Position numbers and translations under genes: made by a program
The notes under the pieces: generated by a model
Seen by the model: only the letters and a program-made list of their open reading frames with translations
What the model was told of the DNA's origin: nothing
Databases searched by the model: none
DNA from: an uncultured Bacteroidales bacterium
GTDB taxonomy: Bacteria > Bacteroidota > Bacteroidia > Bacteroidales > UBA932
DNA length: 64,000 nt
Assembly (NCBI GenBank): GCA_944326245.1
Contig: CALVDF010000014.1
Span: forward strand, 1 to 64,000
Direction of reading: 5' to 3'
Shown: positions 54,659 through 64,000 of the stretch, piece after piece
Layout of the letters: each line of letters opens with the position of its first letter
Position numbering within the stretch: position 1 is the stretch's first letter

Positions 54659-54687
54659 AACGCCGCTGTTATTGCGGCGTTTTTTTA
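54659..54687 (+). terminator. Intrinsic terminator of the RRM gene
   Basis: Stem AACGCCGC with GCGGCGTT (54659-54666 and 54674-54681), 7-base loop, followed directly by a run of seven T that reaches into the next promoter. Confidence 0.85.
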
Positions 54688-54693
54688 TCTTTG
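54686..54693 (+). promoter_or_regulatory. Promoter (-7 box) of the AI-2E transporter gene
   Basis: TATCTTTG at 54686-54693 overlaps the end of the terminator T-run. The start would be near 54698, about 30 bases before the ATG. The -33 region is the terminator stem, so the -7 box must do most of the work. Confidence 0.45.
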
Positions 54694-54727
54694 CACAGAA
54701 ACAGACGCAACACAACAAATACGGTTC

Positions 54728-55843
54728 ATGGACAAACTTGCTAAATACATCATAATCGCAGGAGCTACAGTTCTTGTACTCTTCCTCGGCTGGTACTTCA
54801 GGACTATACTCCTCTACATTGCCGTTGCAGTAGTAATTTCCCTGGTTGGCAAACCGATAGTAAGGGCAATCACAGGCATCCGCATAAAAAGGTTCCACAT
54901 ACCCAGATGGCTGGCCGCGGCCATCACCCTTGCACTGATAATATGCATTTGCCTGTCCCTGTTTCTGCTGCTGGCACCGATGATAGGCCAGTTCGTACAT
55001 CTGCTCAACAACATGAACCTGGGAACGCTTGGGAATCAGGTCTACGAACCGCTTGAAAAGCTGAACGAGTTCATAATCAAGTCCATCCCGTCAATGACGC
55101 CAGACTTCAGAATAGAAGTGTACCTGTTTGACTATATCAGGGATTTCCTCAATCTCAACACATTCTCCAACCTGATAGTTTCACTGGCATCATTCATAGC
55201 AGACTTCGGCATAGCCGTGTTCTCCATAGTCTTCATATCCTTCTTCCTGCTTCTTGAAAACGGTCTTATAACCAATGTGCTCACCACCCTCGTACCGGAC
55301 AGGCTGGAAGACAACGTACGCAGGGCTACAAAATCCATCAACTCACTCCTTTCCAGATATTTTGCAGGAATATTCCTGGAATCGCTTTTCGTCGCCACCC
55401 TCAACAGTCTCGGACTCGTGTTCATCGCAAAGATGGACCCCCAACTGGCGATTGTGGTGGGCTTTGCATCAGGAATCCTGAACATCATCCCCTACCTCGG
55501 TCCGTTCATAGGTGACCTCCTGGCCGTAGTGATGGCCCTCATATTCCATATCAACAATGCCGTGGAAATGCCTCTGCTGCTGTTCCTCATTGTAGTACTC
55601 GCGATATTCATCTTTACACAGTTCATTGACAACTACGTATTCCAGCCACTCATATACTCCAACAGCGTAAAGGCCCATCCCTTGGAAATATTCCTGATAA
55701 TCCTTATAGCAGGGCAGATAGGCGGGGTTTTCGGCATACTCATCGCCGTTCCCCTGTATACTGTACTCAGAGTCATTGCCAGTGAATTCCTTTCCCAGTC
55801 CAAGTTCGTACAGAAACTGACCCAAAACATCAAGTCCAAATAA
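54728..55843 (+). CDS. AI-2E family transporter
   Basis: A 371-residue membrane protein of the AI-2E/PerM family with about seven or eight hydrophobic segments, the glycine-rich motif ILNIIPYLGPFIGD, and the C-terminal GGVFGILIAVPLYTVLRV. The family is named after a proposed autoinducer-2 exporter, but individual members may do other jobs such as Na+/H+ antiport. The open frame extends to 54656, but that start precedes the promoter. Confidence 0.88.
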   Translation: MDKLAKYIIIAGATVLVLFLGWYFRTILLYIAVAVVISLVGKPIVRAITGIRIKRFHIPRWLAAAITLALIICICLSLFLLLAPMIGQFVHLLNNMNLGTLGNQVYEPLEKLNEFIIKSIPSMTPDFRIEVYLFDYIRDFLNLNTFSNLIVSLASFIADFGIAVFSIVFISFFLLLENGLITNVLTTLVPDRLEDNVRRATKSINSLLSRYFAGIFLESLFVATLNSLGLVFIAKMDPQLAIVVGFASGILNIIPYLGPFIGDLLAVVMALIFHINNAVEMPLLLFLIVVLAIFIFTQFIDNYVFQPLIYSNSVKAHPLEIFLIILIAGQIGGVFGILIAVPLYTVLRVIASEFLSQSKFVQKLTQNIKSK

Positions 55844-55863
55844 TCCGCACGATGCAGAACGAA

Positions 55864-55897
55864 ACGGTCCCGGCGGAAAGAATTCCACCGGGACCGT
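55864..55897 (-). terminator. Possible terminator between convergent genes
   Basis: A 10-bp stem (ACGGTCCCGG with CCGGGACCGT, 55864-55873 and 55888-55897) stands between the convergent AI-2E and TPR genes. On the minus strand it is followed by TTTCGTTCT, a weak T-run; on the plus strand there is none. Confidence 0.5.
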
Positions 55898-55922
55898 CAG
55901 CGATATCCTGTCTGGCAGACAA

Positions 55923-57245
55923 TTACTCTACTATACCGTTCTCGACAAGATAGTTGTTGTACTTCTCATAACCCTGTTTGTATTTGTCCCCTTTGTTGCG
56001 GAAACGGAAGAAAATCTGTTTCAGGGCAGAAGCGCATGCGACCTTGATCTCTACATCGTCAGTCATGCCGAAAGCCTGCTCGTAAGGCGCGATAGCCAGC
56101 TCAAGATAGTTCTCGAACTCGACCATCAGCTTGTCATAGCCTTCCACGTCACGGATGTCGAGAGCATTTGCCTCTTCCACGATCTTGTCTGAAGCCTGGA
56201 TGTATGCACTGGCGATAGCGTAGTATCCGTATACATAATCGGGATCGATCTCCACAGACTTTTCATAGCACTTCACGGCATTGTCGAGATCTCCGAGACT
56301 GTTGTAGACGTTACCCTCGGCATATGCCAGAGACGCATTGTTCGGCTCATTCTCCTGGGCTGTATGGATCAGGTCAAGGATCTTCTGGGGATCGTCGTTG
56401 GTATCCATATAGAGATTGATAAGAGAAACGAGGATGAACTGGCTGCCGGGGAATTTGGCGAAAGCCTCATTGAGACACTCCTTGGCCTTGTCTGCATTGC
56501 CCTCATTCTTGTAGATGTCTGAAAGATAGCATGCTACATCGCCGTTCTGGTAATATCCGAGATCTATGCAGCGCTCGTAGTACTGCTTTGCCTTCTCGTT
56601 GTTGCCCGCAGCACCGTAAGCCACTCCTGCATAGTAGATGACTGTAGTATCCACACCGTTGATGACTGCATTCTCGCTGCAGGGAAGGGCACTCTCGAAA
56701 TTGTAGGCAGCCTGCGCCATATCACCGATGGTATAGTAGCTCATCGCATCGTTGACAAGCTTGTTGCGCACATCTGACAGCTTCTCGGTAATCACTTTTG
56801 CCTTAGAGCCTTTGGCATCTACATCGATCGCATTGAGATATGCATCGCGCGCCAATACCAGAAGATTGTCTTCGGTAATCGGAGTAGTGATGATCACTGC
56901 CTCCAGAACTCCGTTGGCGTTGTAGTAGAGATCGCGGAACTGGAAGTGCTGTACCAGATAAGGCAATCCGTTGAACTCCTTCTGTTCCTCCGAGATCGGT
57001 GTACCGCCTCCGAGGAGCGCTGCCTCAGTCTGCGATGAACCGATCCAGAGATCTCCGAAAAGTGAATTGTATGCATTCATGAATGCATCTCCGTACTTGA
57101 TCCACGTATTGGGATTGGATGCTTTCTTCGGATTCTCTGTGGCCACCTTGGCCTTCTCGATGGAAGAGAGCAATTGATCTTTGTTCTGTGCTCCGGCAGC
57201 GATCGCCACTGCCAGCATGGCAACGGTCAATAAAATCTGTTTCAT
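55923..57245 (-). CDS. Secreted TPR protein
   Basis: A 440-residue protein with a signal peptide (first 19 residues, ending AIAAGAQ) and several TPRs between about 165 and 360 (for example GDLDNAVKCYEKSVEIDPDY). The segments before and after the repeats have no known domain. It lies 43 bases after gyrA on the same strand and is probably co-transcribed. Function unknown; a periplasmic scaffold is likely. Confidence 0.85.
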   Translation of the reverse strand: MKQILLTVAMLAVAIAAGAQNKDQLLSSIEKAKVATENPKKASNPNTWIKYGDAFMNAYNSLFGDLWIGSSQTEAALLGGGTPISEEQKEFNGLPYLVQHFQFRDLYYNANGVLEAVIITTPITEDNLLVLARDAYLNAIDVDAKGSKAKVITEKLSDVRNKLVNDAMSYYTIGDMAQAAYNFESALPCSENAVINGVDTTVIYYAGVAYGAAGNNEKAKQYYERCIDLGYYQNGDVACYLSDIYKNEGNADKAKECLNEAFAKFPGSQFILVSLINLYMDTNDDPQKILDLIHTAQENEPNNASLAYAEGNVYNSLGDLDNAVKCYEKSVEIDPDYVYGYYAIASAYIQASDKIVEEANALDIRDVEGYDKLMVEFENYLELAIAPYEQAFGMTDDVEIKVACASALKQIFFRFRNKGDKYKQGYEKYNNYLVENGIVE

Positions 57246-57288
57246 GACTTGTAAAAATGTGTTGTTTATACTTGGTTAATTTATGTTC

Positions 57289-59781
57289 CTACAATTCTTC
57301 ATTGGTGTCCTGAATCTTTTCCTCGCTCTTGTTGACCACACATACGGCCGCAATGGTATCGCCTTCGCGCAGGTTGATGAGCTTCACTCCCTGTGTCGCA
57401 CGTCCGGCAATCCTTATATCGGATACAGGTACCCTGATGGTGATTCCGGACTTGTTGATGATCATCAGGTCGTTCTCGTCCGTCACTACCTTGATGGCGA
57501 TAAGTTCTCCCGTCTTCTCGGTGATATTGATGGTCTTCACACCTTTTGTACCCCGGCTGGTGATACGGTAGTCCTCCAGCAGGGAGCACTTGCCGTATCC
57601 GTTTTCACTTACCACCAGGATGTTGCCTGCTTCGGGAGAATTCTTGGTGCATACCATTCCTATCACCTCGTCATCGTCCTCGATGCTGATGCCCCTTACT
57701 CCTGAAGCCGTACGCCCTATCGAGCGGGCCTCGGACTCATGGAAGCGGACGCATTTGCCCTTGCGGGCAGCCAGCAGGATATCGTTGTCACCGTCCGTGA
57801 GGACAGCCTCCAGCAGGCCGTCGCCATCCTTGACAGTGATGGCGTTGACACCTTTCTGACGCGGACGCGAATATGCCTCCAGCAGTGTCTTCTTGATAGT
57901 GCCGCGCTTGGTGGCAAGCACGATATAGTGGCTGTTTATATAATCTTCATCGGAAAGATTGCCCACATTGAGATAAGCGCAGATGCGGTCATCCGCCTCG
58001 ATGCTTATTACATTCTGGATAGCCCTGCCCTTGGATGCCTTGGTCCCTTCCGGGATCTCGTAGACCTTCAGCCAGTAGCATTTGCCCTTGTCAGTGAAGA
58101 AGAGCATAGTGCTGTGGGTATTTGCGACATAGATATGCTCTATGAAGTCCTCTTCCTTGGTGGTACTGCCCTTCGAGCCTACACCGCCCCTGTTCTGGAG
58201 ACGGTACTCGCTGAGGGGTGTACGCTTGATATAGCCGGAGTGCGATATGGTGATGACCACATCCTCGTCGGCATAGAAGTCCTCCGGATTGAACTCGTCG
58301 GCCGAAGGCACGATCTCCGTCCTCCTCGGGTCACCGTACTTTTCCTTGAGTTCCGTAGTTTCCTGCTTGATGAGTGCATACTGCAGCGACTCGTCGGCCA
58401 GAAATGCCGTGAGCTCATCGATAAGGGCCACGACTGCATCATAATCTGCACGCAGCTTCTCGCGGTCCATGCCGGTAAGCTGTCCCAGTCTCATCTCCAC
58501 GATGGCTCCGGCCTGTATCTCGGTAAATCCGAATTCGGAGCAGAGACCGTCCCTGGCATCCTGACGGTTTTTGGAAGACCGTATCAGATTGATTACCTCA
58601 TCTATGATATCTATCGCCTTCAGCAGTCCGGCGAGTATGTGCTCTTTCTTGCGTGCCTCGTTGAGATCAAACTGCGCACGGCGCACCACCACATTGTGAC
58701 GGTGACGCACGAAATACTTGATAAGCTGCTTGAGATTGAGCAGACGCGGACGTCCGTCCACCAGGACTACGTTGTTGACAGAGAAGCTCGACTGCAGGGG
58801 AGTCAGCTTGAACAGGGTATTGAGGACCACATTGGCCACGGCTCCCATCTTCAGCTTGATGACGACCCTCATACCCTTGTGGTCGCTCTCGTCGTTGATA
58901 TAGGCTATACCGTCTATCTTCTTCTCTTCCACCAGCCTGGCGATATACTCGATCATCTCTTTCTTATTGACCATGTAAGGGATCTCCGTCACCACTATCA
59001 CCTCCCTTCCTGAGGGCTGGACCTCGATCTCGGTCTTGGAGCGGACCACGATCCTGCCGCGTCCGGTCTCAAAGGCATCCCTGATGCCGGATATACCCTG
59101 AATGATACCTCCGGTAGGGAAATCGGGACCTTTGATATAATGCATCAGCTCCTCTACGGTAATGTCGTTGTTGTCGATATAGGCGCAGATGGCATCGGCG
59201 ACCTCACCCAGATTGTGGGGGGCCATATTTGTGGCCATACCCACGGCGATACCTGATGATCCGTTGAGCAGCAGAAGCGGGGCCTTGGACGGCAGCACTA
59301 CCGGCTCCTTGAGAGTCTCGTCGAAATTGGGTATGAAATCCACAGTATCCTTGTCCAGATCCTCCAGACACTCTTCGGCCAGCCTGCGGAACCTGGCCTC
59401 CGTATAACGCTGTGCGGCCGGGGGGTCACCGTCGACGGAGCCGAAGTTACCCTGACCGTCGACAAGCATGTATCTCATGCTCCATTCCTGGGCCATACGG
59501 ACCATTGCATCGTATATACTCGAATCTCCGTGGGGATGGTATTTACCCATCACCTCTCCTACTATACGGGCCGACTTCTTGTGCTGACCTCCCGAGGTCA
59601 GTCCCAACCCGTTCATACCATACAGCACTCTGCGGTGCACCGGCTTCAGGCCGTCTCTGACATCCGGCAGTGCACGTGCCACGATAACGGACATCGAGTA
59701 ATCGATATATGCCGTTTTCATCTCCGTCTCGATATCGACCTGCACTATTCTGCCTTGAGTTGTTTCTTCGTTTTCTATCAT
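57289..59781 (-). CDS. gyrA: DNA gyrase subunit A
   Basis: An 830-residue type II topoisomerase subunit that introduces negative supercoils together with GyrB. Order: winged-helix DNA-gate domain with the active-site tyrosine in [10 protein letters not shown], coiled-coil tower, and the C-terminal six-bladed beta-pinwheel with the GyrA box-type sequence [11 protein letters not shown]. The quinolone-resistance region reads [14 protein letters not shown]; the residues at E. coli positions 83 (Ser) and 87 (Asp) are the sensitive type. The start at 59781 ([10 protein letters not shown]) is preferred; 59796 is also possible. The TPR gene follows after 43 bases. Confidence 0.95.
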   Translation of the reverse strand: MIENEETTQGRIVQVDIETEMKTAYIDYSMSVIVARALPDVRDGLKPVHRRVLYGMNGLGLTSGGQHKKSARIVGEVMGKYHPHGDSSIYDAMVRMAQEWSMRYMLVDGQGNFGSVDGDPPAAQRYTEARFRRLAEECLEDLDKDTVDFIPNFDETLKEPVVLPSKAPLLLLNGSSGIAVGMATNMAPHNLGEVADAICAYIDNNDITVEELMHYIKGPDFPTGGIIQGISGIRDAFETGRGRIVVRSKTEIEVQPSGREVIVVTEIPYMVNKKEMIEYIARLVEEKKIDGIAYINDESDHKGMRVVIKLKMGAVANVVLNTLFKLTPLQSSFSVNNVVLVDGRPRLLNLKQLIKYFVRHRHNVVVRRAQFDLNEARKKEHILAGLLKAIDIIDEVINLIRSSKNRQDARDGLCSEFGFTEIQAGAIVEMRLGQLTGMDREKLRADYDAVVALIDELTAFLADESLQYALIKQETTELKEKYGDPRRTEIVPSADEFNPEDFYADEDVVITISHSGYIKRTPLSEYRLQNRGGVGSKGSTTKEEDFIEHIYVANTHSTMLFFTDKGKCYWLKVYEIPEGTKASKGRAIQNVISIEADDRICAYLNVGNLSDEDYINSHYIVLATKRGTIKKTLLEAYSRPRQKGVNAITVKDGDGLLEAVLTDGDNDILLAARKGKCVRFHESEARSIGRTASGVRGISIEDDDEVIGMVCTKNSPEAGNILVVSENGYGKCSLLEDYRITSRGTKGVKTINITEKTGELIAIKVVTDENDLMIINKSGITIRVPVSDIRIAGRATQGVKLINLREGDTIAAVCVVNKSEEKIQDTNEEL

Positions 59782-59889
59782 ATCGCGTGTTTCCAAAACA
59801 AAATGCTAAAATACTCAAAATTTTGTAACTACAAACGTCAAATGCATTCAAAATATGATTATTTTAGGGCCTCCAAATTGCAAGAACTT

Positions 59890-62427
59890 ATGCGAGAACC
59901 CGATATAATCAACAGAATATTCGAATACTCCAGGGAAGAAGCCGCCAGGACCGGCTGGAGGTCCATAACCATAGAGCATTTCATGCTCGGGACCATAAGG
60001 CACGGGGACAACGAGGCATGCCGGTTCCTGACCGCCAACGGCATCCGTCTGGACGTACTCAAGTCGATGATTCTCGACGAGATAGACCATGGATACGCCG
60101 TCCCCTACAGCGATTCGTCAAAGATACTGCCGTCCCCGGAACTGCAGCACATCATCGACGAAGCATCAGGCATACTACGGTCGCCCAGAGCCAGACATAT
60201 CCCGGACACACTGGTATACCTCAGCATCATACTCAAAGAGGACAATTCCATATTCGCGGACATAACCGTCAGCCTGGGCCTCGACTTCAACCACCGCTTC
60301 GCCGAAAGCATCCCTTCCGACAGGGAATACTACGATGTCCCTTACAATGACGACGACGGCATGGACTTCGAAGATGCAAGAAGCATGGAGAGGGAGACTC
60401 CGGAAGAGACCCTCGCCAGGTTCGGCACGGATCTGACAAAAGCAGCTGAAGAAGGCAATCTGGACCCTGTTACGGGCAGGGACAACGAGATTTCACGCAT
60501 CATAGGCACTCTCTGCAGGCGCAGGAAGAACAATCCCATCATCGTCGGGGACCCTGGCGTCGGCAAGACAGCCCTCGCGGACGGAGTAGCCATGCGCATA
60601 GCCGACCGCAATGTCCCCGTCAACCTCATAGGCAAGAGAATCGTCTCCCTCGACATGGGGGCCATGGTAGCAGGCACAAAATACAGAGGGGATTTCGAGG
60701 AACGTCTCAAGAGGATAATGGAGGCCGTACGCAACGACAGCAGCATCATCCTGTTCATAGACGAGATACACAACATCGTGGGTGCAGGCTCATCCGCCGG
60801 GGCAATGGACGCGGCAGCCATACTCAAGCCAGCGCTTTCCAGAGGCGAATTCCAGTGCATCGGCACCACTACCTCCGACGAATACCGCAAGATCATAGAA
60901 AAGGACGGGGCGCTTGCCCGCCGTTTCCAGAAAATAACTGTCGACCAACCTTCAGAGGAAGCGGCACTGCAGATACTCAACGAACTGAAGCCTCTCTACG
61001 AGACCTTCCACGGCGTGGCATACACCCCTGAAGCCCTCAAGGCATGCATATCCCTGTCGGTAAGGTACATTCCCGACAGGCTCCTTCCGGACAAGGCCAT
61101 CGACGTGATGGACGAAGCCGGAGCCGCCGCACAGGCTGCAGGCAATATGCCTGACAGCAAGATGCGCAGCATGGTCTCAAAACTCAGGGAGCTGCGCGCC
61201 GCCAAGAGGGAGCTTCTGACACACAACGATTTCGAGGAAGGCTCCAGGATGATGAAAAAGGAGCAGAAGATGCAGAACGACCTGGACCGCATCACAATCC
61301 AAAAGAAAGAGCAGGCCGCCAGAAAGACCATACAGGTCTGCGAGGAAGACATCATCAGGACAGTATCCGTGATGACCGGCATTCCTTCCGGCAGGATGTC
61401 CGCTTCGTCCGGCTCCCGCATAACCGGACTTCGGGAAGCCCTCGGCAGGAAAGTCATCGGCCAGGAAGAAGCTGTGGACCGGATAGTACGGGCCATAACA
61501 CGCAACGGAGCCGGGCTAAAGGACCCGTCCAGGCCAGTGGGCAGCTTCCTGTTCCTGGGCCCCACCGGCGTAGGCAAGACCCATCTTGCCAAGGTACTGG
61601 CAGAACAGATGTTCGGCTCAAGCGAGGCCATAATCCGCCTGGACATGAGCGAATACATGGAAAAATTCTCCGTCAGCAGGCTCATAGGAGCCCCTCCGGG
61701 ATATGTAGGCTACGACGATGCCGGACAGCTCAGCGAAAGGGTCCGTCAGAAACCCTACTCGCTGGTACTGTTCGACGAGATAGAGAAAGCCCATCCGGAC
61801 ATCTTCAACATACTGCTGCAGGTCCTCGACGAGGGCAGGCTTACGGACAGCAACGGACGCACCGTCGACTTCCGCAACACGATCATCATCCTCACATCCA
61901 ACATAGGCAGCCGCGACATCAGGGATTTCGGCAGGGGAATCGGCTTCGGAAGCACGGGGGAAGTTTCTCTGGAGCACCAGAAGACACTGATCGACAAGGC
62001 ACTCGGCAAGGCATTCACCCCCGAGTTCCTCAACCGCCTGGACGAGACAGTCTATTTCCGCAGCCTGACTCCAAAAGACATGGGAGCCATCCTTGAAACG
62101 GAGCTTTCAGTCCTGTATGCCAGGGTCAATGAGGCAGGATTCCATCTCATTGTAAGTTCTGCCGCAAAGGAATTCCTGTGCCGCAAGGGCTACGACCCTG
62201 CCTACGGTGCAAGACCACTCAAACGCACCATACGCAGATATCTGGAAGACCTGATTGCCGGACACATAATATCCGGACTCAAGGCAGGTTCCACCATCAG
62301 GGTAGACGTTGCCAAGGACGGAACAGCCCTCACGGCAGAAAACTCTGGCACCAGACGACGCACCAGGAACACCACGGAAGGGAAAAAGAAGGCACAGACC
62401 AGAGAAGAGCCCCATACGGCCATGTAG
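59890..62427 (+). CDS. clpC: ClpC-type AAA+ unfoldase
   Basis: An 845-residue Clp/Hsp100 ATPase. It has the N-terminal substrate/adaptor repeat region (about 1-150), first AAA+ module with Walker A GDPGVGKTA, short coiled middle domain (about residues 415-465, MVSKLRELRAAKREL...), second AAA+ module with Walker A GPTGVGKTH, and D2 small domain. The ClpP-docking loop IGF is present in GRGIGFGS. The middle domain is much shorter than in ClpB, which supports ClpC. It unfolds proteins for ClpP. The start could be 59842 instead; 59890 leaves more room for the divergent gyrA promoter. Both give a full-length protein. Confidence 0.9.
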   Translation: MREPDIINRIFEYSREEAARTGWRSITIEHFMLGTIRHGDNEACRFLTANGIRLDVLKSMILDEIDHGYAVPYSDSSKILPSPELQHIIDEASGILRSPRARHIPDTLVYLSIILKEDNSIFADITVSLGLDFNHRFAESIPSDREYYDVPYNDDDGMDFEDARSMERETPEETLARFGTDLTKAAEEGNLDPVTGRDNEISRIIGTLCRRRKNNPIIVGDPGVGKTALADGVAMRIADRNVPVNLIGKRIVSLDMGAMVAGTKYRGDFEERLKRIMEAVRNDSSIILFIDEIHNIVGAGSSAGAMDAAAILKPALSRGEFQCIGTTTSDEYRKIIEKDGALARRFQKITVDQPSEEAALQILNELKPLYETFHGVAYTPEALKACISLSVRYIPDRLLPDKAIDVMDEAGAAAQAAGNMPDSKMRSMVSKLRELRAAKRELLTHNDFEEGSRMMKKEQKMQNDLDRITIQKKEQAARKTIQVCEEDIIRTVSVMTGIPSGRMSASSGSRITGLREALGRKVIGQEEAVDRIVRAITRNGAGLKDPSRPVGSFLFLGPTGVGKTHLAKVLAEQMFGSSEAIIRLDMSEYMEKFSVSRLIGAPPGYVGYDDAGQLSERVRQKPYSLVLFDEIEKAHPDIFNILLQVLDEGRLTDSNGRTVDFRNTIIILTSNIGSRDIRDFGRGIGFGSTGEVSLEHQKTLIDKALGKAFTPEFLNRLDETVYFRSLTPKDMGAILETELSVLYARVNEAGFHLIVSSAAKEFLCRKGYDPAYGARPLKRTIRRYLEDLIAGHIISGLKAGSTIRVDVAKDGTALTAENSGTRRRTRNTTEGKKKAQTREEPHTAM

Positions 62428-62442
62428 CCAGCGGATGCCGCC

Positions 62443-63366
62443 CTATACGGCCCCGAACCTGTACACCAGCCTCCTGCTTCCAGGATTGAAGATGCGGACC
62501 ATGTTCCCGGCAACAGCCGGGTCTCCGGCCAGCTGACGGAACCTACGGTCAGTCTGCATCTTGTCCTCATGGATCCGGAAACTTCCGTCCGGAGGGCACA
62601 GAAAAGCCACCGGGGGCCGCACACCCTCATCGGTAAACCCCATCTGCAGATACGAGCGCCCGTCGTACCACTCCAGGTCACAGTACGACATCACCTCCAT
62701 TGTCCCGGTCCCGTCCTGGCATCCGCCGGCCCTGCGTCCTGCCACGAATGCCCCGAGAAGCCGCCCCATGCCTCCGCTCACCCGCACTCCGCGGGCTGAG
62801 GCGTAACGCACCCACTCATAGGACATCACCCCGTCCCTCATCATCCTGCCGGCAGAAAAAGTGGCCACCGCCACAAGACCGGGCGTCCCGTCCATCGGGA
62901 CTTCACCCGCTCCTGTCGAGCGCATACGGTACAGCCCCAGGCGGTAAGGAGCCTTTGCCGCCCCATACAGGTGGTTGCGTCCGAGAAACTCCGCCGCCGT
63001 CTCCGCACTGACCGTCCGGACTTCGCAGTTGCGGGCAAACACGCGCGGTCCCGCACCGAGCCGCACCTCCAGCATCGAACGGACCAGCGGCCCCAGGCCC
63101 TTCCACCTGTCCTCGTACAGCAGAAGCACATCCGGTACCCCGTCCTCCCGGAGTCCATCCTCCAGAGCCGTCAGCTCCTCTACCCTGCCCCCTCCGGCAA
63201 AAAACAGCAGAGGCACTGTCACTACCCCGAGAGCACTTGCCCCGCCACGGCAGCACACCATGATCCGGACTGTCTGCAGCATATCCCCCTCAGGCACTGC
63301 CACGCGTTCGACCCTGCCGCACAGGCCGGAAAGAAAGCTGAAAATTTCCTCTTCGAAAGTTCCCAT
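62443..63366 (-). CDS. Phage-associated N-acetyltransferase/Mom-like fold protein, unknown function
   Basis: A 307-residue protein with no signal. Its central and C-terminal part follows the pattern of a domain frequent in phage proteins and related to GNAT/Mom-type folds: FLGRNHLYGAAKAPYRLGLY, then LVAVATFSAGRMM, YEWVRYASARGVRVSGGMG, MSYCDLEWYDGRSYLQMGF. I would not assign a reaction. The first about 120 residues are unassigned. The ATG at 63366 (MGTFEEEIF) lies just below a TATTTTTG box on the minus strand (63371-63378). The gene is more G+C-rich than its neighbours and sits beside tRNA-Lys, so acquisition by transfer is possible. Confidence 0.6.
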   Translation of the reverse strand: MGTFEEEIFSFLSGLCGRVERVAVPEGDMLQTVRIMVCCRGGASALGVVTVPLLFFAGGGRVEELTALEDGLREDGVPDVLLLYEDRWKGLGPLVRSMLEVRLGAGPRVFARNCEVRTVSAETAAEFLGRNHLYGAAKAPYRLGLYRMRSTGAGEVPMDGTPGLVAVATFSAGRMMRDGVMSYEWVRYASARGVRVSGGMGRLLGAFVAGRRAGGCQDGTGTMEVMSYCDLEWYDGRSYLQMGFTDEGVRPPVAFLCPPDGSFRIHEDKMQTDRRFRQLAGDPAVAGNMVRIFNPGSRRLVYRFGAV

Positions 63367-63370
63367 ATCG

Positions 63371-63378
63371 CAAAAATA
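63371..63378 (-). promoter_or_regulatory. Possible promoter (-7 box) of the phage-domain protein gene
   Basis: TATTTTTG on the minus strand at 63371-63378 ends five bases from the ATG, so the message would be nearly leaderless. No properly spaced -33 element. Confidence 0.4.
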
Positions 63379-63397
63379 TTCAAAAGGCCACAAATAT

Positions 63398-63428
63398 TTT
63401 GATTTTTCAATCTTTTTGACTACTTTTG
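63398..63428 (+). promoter_or_regulatory. Promoter of tRNA-Lys
   Basis: TTTG (63398-63401), 19 bases, TACTTTTG (63421-63428), an exact consensus. Start near 63433, about 24 bases before the mature tRNA. Confidence 0.75.
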
Positions 63429-63456
63429 CCGCCCGTTTCGGTAATACCGGACGAAA

Positions 63457-63529
63457 GATCTGCTAGCTCAGTTGGTAGAGCACAACACTTTTAATGTTGG
63501 GGTCTTGGGTTCGAGCCCCAAGCAGATCA
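63457..63529 (+). tRNA. tRNA-Lys(TTT), CCA not encoded
   Basis: Cloverleaf: acceptor GATCTGC/GCAGATC, D arm GCTCAGTTGGTAGAGC, anticodon stem CAACA/TGTTG with loop CTTTTAA (anticodon TTT), T arm TTGGG-TTCGAGC-CCCAA, discriminator A. The next bases are CGG, so CCA must be added after transcription, unlike tRNA-Asp at 38284-38361. Confidence 0.96.
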
Positions 63530-63531
63530 CG

Positions 63532-63573
63532 GAGCCTTGAAAGCCGTAAGGTTGTCAAGGCTCTGTTTTTTTA
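63532..63573 (+). terminator. Intrinsic terminator of tRNA-Lys
   Basis: Stem GAGCCTTGA with TCAAGGCTC (63532-63540 and 63555-63563), 14-base loop, followed by TGTTTTTTTA. Confidence 0.82.
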
Positions 63574-63586
63574 TATACTTACCGCC

Positions 63587-64000
63587 ATGAGAAAGATGAT
63601 TCCTGACTGCCTGCTGTACCTGTTCTTCGCAGCATTGGCATGCTCGTCCTGCACCTGTCGGCCGTCTTCCGGAGACAAGGACGGCAACAGAACAAACACT
63701 ACCATAGTAGGCATATCCTGTGCCGTCACAGACAACAATTCCAGAATAGGCCGCAAATACAGCGAAGCCGTAATCAAGGCAGGAGGCATCCCCCTTCTCC
63801 TCCCTGTAACTGCCGATACTGCAGCCCTTTCAGGAATGCTCGGCAGCATAGACGCCCTCATTCTGACGGGAGGTGAAGACTTAAATCCCGCCATCTATGG
63901 AGAAGAACCGCATCCCGCCCTCGGAACCATAGACACGCTCCGTGACACCTACGACCTTTACCTGGTGCGGACAGCCGTATTGCGCGGCATCCCTGTCCTG
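63587..64000 (+). CDS. Peptidase C26 (gamma-glutamyl hydrolase-like) lipoprotein, 5' part
   Basis: The first 138 codons are in the window; the gene runs off the right edge. The signal peptide has two possible lipobox cysteines (ALACSSC). The following sequence, VGISCAVTDNNSRIGRKYSE, then GGIPLLLPV and DALILTGGEDLNPAIYGEEP, is that of class I glutamine amidotransferase-like peptidase C26, related to PuuD and gamma-glutamyl hydrolases. The catalytic cysteine lies further downstream, outside the window. In Bacteroidetes such proteins are often lipoproteins. Confidence 0.82.
   Translation, partial: MRKMIPDCLLYLFFAALACSSCTCRPSSGDKDGNRTNTTIVGISCAVTDNNSRIGRKYSEAVIKAGGIPLLLPVTADTAALSGMLGSIDALILTGGEDLNPAIYGEEPHPALGTIDTLRDTYDLYLVRTAVLRGIPVL

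Overview
The window comes from a bacterium of the order Bacteroidales. The first 47 bases are the reverse complement of a Bacteroidales-type 16S rRNA 5' end. Promoters follow the Bacteroidetes pattern, TTTG then 19-21 bases then TAnnTTTG, and Shine-Dalgarno sequences are nearly absent. Families largely confined to this phylum are present (DUF3822, DUF4293, a BACON lipoprotein, a TPR-LuxR regulator). Moderate G+C, a bifurcating [FeFe] hydrogenase and a butyrate kinase would suit a gut member near Rikenellaceae; that placement is inference. I see no prophage, insertion sequence or CRISPR array.

Layout. 1-2430 (minus): an HU gene, a 29-residue basic protein gene with its own terminator, rng (RNase E/G), and then the promoter and start of an rRNA operon. 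2458-8517 (plus): lon, ung, coaD, a double-thioredoxin protein and a LysE-type exporter. 8493-10946 (minus): prfA and ugd. 11029-22901 (minus): a long run of closely packed genes that forms the most interesting block. It begins with two DUF3857/transglutaminase-like proteins. It continues with a signalling set: two DRTGG proteins, an RsbW-like ATPase, a HydS/HfsB-like [FeFe] hydrogenase homologue lacking the proton-transfer cysteine, a PHP-domain protein and a second HATPase. It ends, behind what looks like a separate promoter, with a [2Fe-2S] protein and the HydB, HydA and HydC subunits of an NADH/ferredoxin-bifurcating hydrogenase. 23022-24664 (minus): mazG and tcdA. 24971-28427 (minus): two adjacent broken genes, a frameshifted BACON lipoprotein and a TPR-LuxR regulator split by a stop codon and a frameshift. 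28571-32044 (minus): a NapH/NapG-like ferredoxin fusion, a LysR regulator and a YeiH-family transporter with a likely LysR operator. 32168-44476 (mixed): ettA, a nucleoside phosphorylase, DUF4293, a large TPR protein, tRNA-Asp, the rsmD/DUF3822 group, an nrnA-like DHH phosphoesterase with two FKBP-like lipoproteins, and a dehydrogenase fused to a zinc finger. 44483-51232: a cytidylate-kinase-like protein, a MATE transporter, CstA, and ackA-ptb-buk. 51348-64000: a short ComEC, a PurF paralogue without its catalytic cysteine, an RRM protein, an AI-2E family transporter, a TPR protein, gyrA, clpC, a phage-domain protein, tRNA-Lys and the start of a peptidase C26 lipoprotein.

Taken together the window describes a fermenting anaerobe. 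It disposes of reductant as H2 (HydABC), makes ATP from acyl phosphates (AckA, Buk), and appears to watch its redox or H2 state through the HydS-centred set. The remainder is mainly conserved housekeeping (translation, DNA topology and repair, proteolysis).
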